A DNA stretch of 64,000 bases, taken from the NCBI GenBank assembly GCA_040830725.1, contig JBFOMG010000044.1, forward strand, positions 15,554 to 79,553, in the 5' to 3' direction. Under the pieces are notes generated by a model, which worked only from the letters and a program-made list of their open reading frames with translations, was not told the origin of the DNA and did no database searches. Source of the DNA: JAWKWH01 sp040830725 (lineage in GTDB: Bacteria; Pseudomonadota; Alphaproteobacteria; Rhizobiales; Rhizobiaceae). Below, piece after piece: positions 61,927 through 64,000 of this stretch. Numbering within the stretch: the first letter of the stretch is position 1; each line of letters starts with the position of its first letter. Position numbers and translations under genes: made by a program.

Positions 61927-62712
61927 ATGAAGCAAATACTGCAATCGGCGGCAATGACCCTGGTCGATGCACTTATGGCCGTTATCCCAAGAAAGAAGCC
62001 TGAACGCGCTGTCCTGGAGAATTGCAAGATCATCTCTCACCGCGGCGAGCACAACAGGAACACCATTCCGGAAAATTCGCTCGAAGCATTCCGGAAGGCC
62101 GAACAAGCCGGCGTGTGGGGGATTGAGGCGGACATTCGGTGGACCGCCGACCTGATCCCGGTGATTATCCACGATCCCGATACCCTGCGCGTTTTCGGGA
62201 AGCCGATTACCGTTGCCGATGTTGAGTTTGCTGAACTACGCAGCCGGGTACCGGAAGTTCCTTCGCTCGCCGAACTGGTCGAAGAGTTCGGCCACGATAC
62301 GCACCTGATGCTGGAGCTAAAACAGGAGAGATTTCCGCAGCTTGAGCGGCAAAAACAGCTCCTCAATCAACATCTTTCCGGCCTGACCCCGGGGCGCGAT
62401 TATCACATCCTGGCTTTGGACACCGCCCTGTTTGAAACGTTCGACATTCAACCAAGAAATTGTTGCCTGTCGGTGGCATTGGCCAATTCCAGAACCATGA
62501 GCAAAATGACGCTGCCCTTCGACTATGGCGGCCTGACCGGCCATTATCTGCTGCTTTGTGACCGGATCAAGAGAAGACATGAAGATGCCGGTCAAAAAAT
62601 CGGAACAGGATTCATCCGCAGCCGCAACAGCCTTTATCGAGAATTAAACCGAGGCGTCGAATGGATTTTCAGTAACGATGCCGTTCGCCTGCAGGGATTC
62701 CTTGAACAGTAG
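61927..62712 (+). CDS. Glycerophosphodiester phosphodiesterase
   Basis: This 261-residue GDPD-family TIM barrel has catalytic and metal residues in ISHRGEHNRNTIPENSLEAF, WGIEADIRWTAD, VIIHDPDTLR and LMLELKQ. It hydrolyses glycerophosphodiesters to glycerol-3-phosphate and an alcohol. ATG 61927 follows GAGGGG. No obvious signal peptide, so probably cytoplasmic. Confidence 0.88.
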   Translation: MKQILQSAAMTLVDALMAVIPRKKPERAVLENCKIISHRGEHNRNTIPENSLEAFRKAEQAGVWGIEADIRWTADLIPVIIHDPDTLRVFGKPITVADVEFAELRSRVPEVPSLAELVEEFGHDTHLMLELKQERFPQLERQKQLLNQHLSGLTPGRDYHILALDTALFETFDIQPRNCCLSVALANSRTMSKMTLPFDYGGLTGHYLLLCDRIKRRHEDAGQKIGTGFIRSRNSLYRELNRGVEWIFSNDAVRLQGFLEQ

Positions 62713-62883
62713 ATCCGAGATTTCCAGGTAGCGATTGTCTGTGGACCTTCCCGCCCAACGGATTGTGTCAGCTTCCCGCGCCCTGCTCCTAACCTACTAT
62801 CTGGAATTCTTGTATTGTCAGCCGATAAGTTCGCTCTAACATCCTCTCGGAATCGGACCTTCTTCCAAACATCTGGTGTAATC

Positions 62884-63708
62884 ATGATCAGGTTATTCTG
62901 TTTTCTCGTAGCGATATTGATCCCGCTAAAAGCTCATGGCGAAGAACTGCCCATATTTGATGCGCATATTCATTACAGTCATGACGCCGTGACGCTTGTC
63001 CCACCCGATGAGGCTGTAAAGGCATTGCGGAAGGCCGGAGTGCGCAAGGCACTGGTCTCCAGTTCCGATGACAATGGCACCCAGCTTTTGCTGGCAGCAG
63101 CTCCAGACGTCATCGTTCCTTCCTTGCGGCCATATCGCCGGCGCGGGGAAATATCGACATGGATGCACGACCCGTCGGTCATCGACTATGTCGAGACCAA
63201 TCTGGCCAGGAACACCTATTTTGCCATCGGAGAGTTTCATGCCTACGGAGACGATATCAAGACTCCGGTCATTCAACGCATCATCGCTTTGGCCAAGGAG
63301 CACAATTTGCTGCTGCATGCGCATTCGGATGCGAAAGCGATCGACTTGATCTTTGAAACCTATCCCGATGCGCTTGTGCTTTGGGCGCATTCCGGCTTTG
63401 ACCGGCCCGAAGAAGTACAGCAGGTTTTGGCAAGGCACGACAATCTCTGGGCCGATCTGGCTTTTCGCAGTGATCAATCCAGTGGCGGAAAGGTCACTGA
63501 AGACTGGCTCCCGGTTTTCAAAGCCTACCCCGACCGGTTCATGGTCGGCACTGATACATTTGCGCCGGAGCGTTGGTACTACGTTGAAGATCACGCAAAT
63601 TTCAGCCGCGAATGGATCTCCACTCTGCCCGCAGAGCTGATCGAACGGATCGCATATCGAAATGCGGAAGACATGATCAGCCGGGTGGAGAAAAGGAAAT
63701 CGAAATGA
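62884..63708 (+). CDS. Secreted amidohydrolase-family protein
   Basis: This 274-residue TIM-barrel metallohydrolase has a signal peptide (LFCFLVAILIPLKAHG, cleavage about 19) and the amidohydrolase-2 pattern FDAHIHYSHD, LLLHAHSD, LVLWAHSGFD and FMVGTDTFAPE. The substrate is unknown. It is translationally coupled to the next gene (ATGA overlap). The 170 bp upstream of it show no clear features. Confidence 0.82.
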   Translation: MIRLFCFLVAILIPLKAHGEELPIFDAHIHYSHDAVTLVPPDEAVKALRKAGVRKALVSSSDDNGTQLLLAAAPDVIVPSLRPYRRRGEISTWMHDPSVIDYVETNLARNTYFAIGEFHAYGDDIKTPVIQRIIALAKEHNLLLHAHSDAKAIDLIFETYPDALVLWAHSGFDRPEEVQQVLARHDNLWADLAFRSDQSSGGKVTEDWLPVFKAYPDRFMVGTDTFAPERWYYVEDHANFSREWISTLPAELIERIAYRNAEDMISRVEKRKSK

Positions 63709-64000
63709 GCCGGTTTGCCACTTCGCTGATTTTTGTTTTTGGGCTCTTCGCATATAGCCAGGTGCTGGCAAACGACCATTGCCATCCCGGTGCCGGAATT
63801 GAGATGTCTGGAGGCGCGGATGCATCCTGGACGATAAACGTCCGTTTTGTTCCCGAAGAAGTCCCGTTGAACCAACCCTTTAACGCAAAGGTCACCGTCT
63901 GCTCCCAATCAGACGCATTGCCGGCCCGAATTACCGTTGACGCGACCATGCCGGCGCACAAACACGGCATGAACTACGATCCGAAAATGGTGAAGACCGA
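63705..64000 (+). CDS. Small secreted YtkA-like protein, cut by window edge
   Basis: 98 codons of an exported protein with signal peptide RFATSLIFVFGLFAYSQVLA. The mature part (FVPEEVPLNQPFNAKVTVC, DATMPAHKHGMNYDP) resembles YtkA-like/FixH-type immunoglobulin-fold domains, which often occur with copper-handling proteins through the MPAHKHGM segment. Its start overlaps the amidohydrolase stop. The C-terminus is missing, so the call is tentative. Confidence 0.55.
   Translation, partial: MSRFATSLIFVFGLFAYSQVLANDHCHPGAGIEMSGGADASWTINVRFVPEEVPLNQPFNAKVTVCSQSDALPARITVDATMPAHKHGMNYDPKMVKT

Noticed and set aside
1..64000. CRISPR arrays, tRNA/rRNA genes, riboswitches, toxin-antitoxin pairs and prophage genes.
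   Set aside because: I looked for repeat-spacer patterns, cloverleaf-like ends and typical proteins and saw none; a covariance-model scan could still find a small RNA.

Overview
The window looks like the chromosome of an alphaproteobacterium of the order Hyphomicrobiales (Rhizobiales). The evidence is a tatABC-scpBA-nagZ-SPOR-argS-dgt gene run, a giant coiled-coil protein resembling the polar growth ring protein GPR/RgsE, a DUF922 secreted protease, and moderate-to-high GC. Several TRAP transporters, betaine-type demethylating enzymes and aromatic-catabolism genes suggest a marine or soil heterotroph. The genus cannot be fixed from the sequence alone. No tRNA, rRNA, CRISPR array, prophage or complete transposase gene was seen.

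Region 1 (1-26 kb) is core genome. It runs through tatC(partial)-tatB-tatA, a solitary FbpC-like ABC ATPase, scpB-scpA, nagZ, a large SPOR protein, argS, dgt, an A-type Fe-S carrier, folK-folB-folP, a DUF922 protease, a 2Fe-2S ferredoxin, a TylF-like methyltransferase, a lone Hpt protein and the 1467-residue GPR-like protein. An Mla-type lipid transport operon follows (permease with STAS domain, ATPase, MCE protein, auxiliary lipoprotein), and then a dipeptide epimerase. Two 268-bp MITE-like elements in opposite orientation interrupt this region at 2.2 and 21.0 kb.

Region 2 (26-38 kb) is a nine-gene plus-strand operon led by an XRE-cupin regulator. It encodes two paralogous FAD/GcvT-fused demethylating dehydrogenases, a PNPOx-like protein, a homocysteine S-methyltransferase, an aminotransferase, an MmcQ/YjbR protein, an MFS transporter and a QueG/reductive-dehalogenase-like 4Fe-4S protein. 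It probably strips methyl groups from a betaine-like or N-methylated amino compound.

Region 3 (38-45 kb) holds a TRAP transporter operon headed by an N-formylglutamate amidohydrolase gene and divergent from an RpiR regulator. ChrA and an OmpA-family lipoprotein follow.

Region 4 (45-62 kb) is accessory catabolism: a secreted MBL-fold hydrolase, a DRE-TIM enzyme plus GST, malonyl-CoA decarboxylase plus a GntR regulator, and a six-gene operon (RutE-like reductase, OsmC, TRAP DctPQM, hydroxyquinol-type dioxygenase). A YciI protein, an acyl-CoA dehydrogenase/CoA-transferase pair, a Gfo/Idh/MocA dehydrogenase, and a secreted intradiol-dioxygenase-fold protein paired with a heme-type membrane protein complete it. 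A shared palindrome built on ATATCGATAT with a TTTCGAA tail lies at four promoter regions serving five transcription units here. This suggests one regulon, perhaps under the embedded GntR protein, and is the best candidate for an undescribed system in the window.

Region 5 (62-64 kb) has a glycerophosphodiester phosphodiesterase, a secreted amidohydrolase, and the start of a small secreted YtkA-like protein cut by the window edge.
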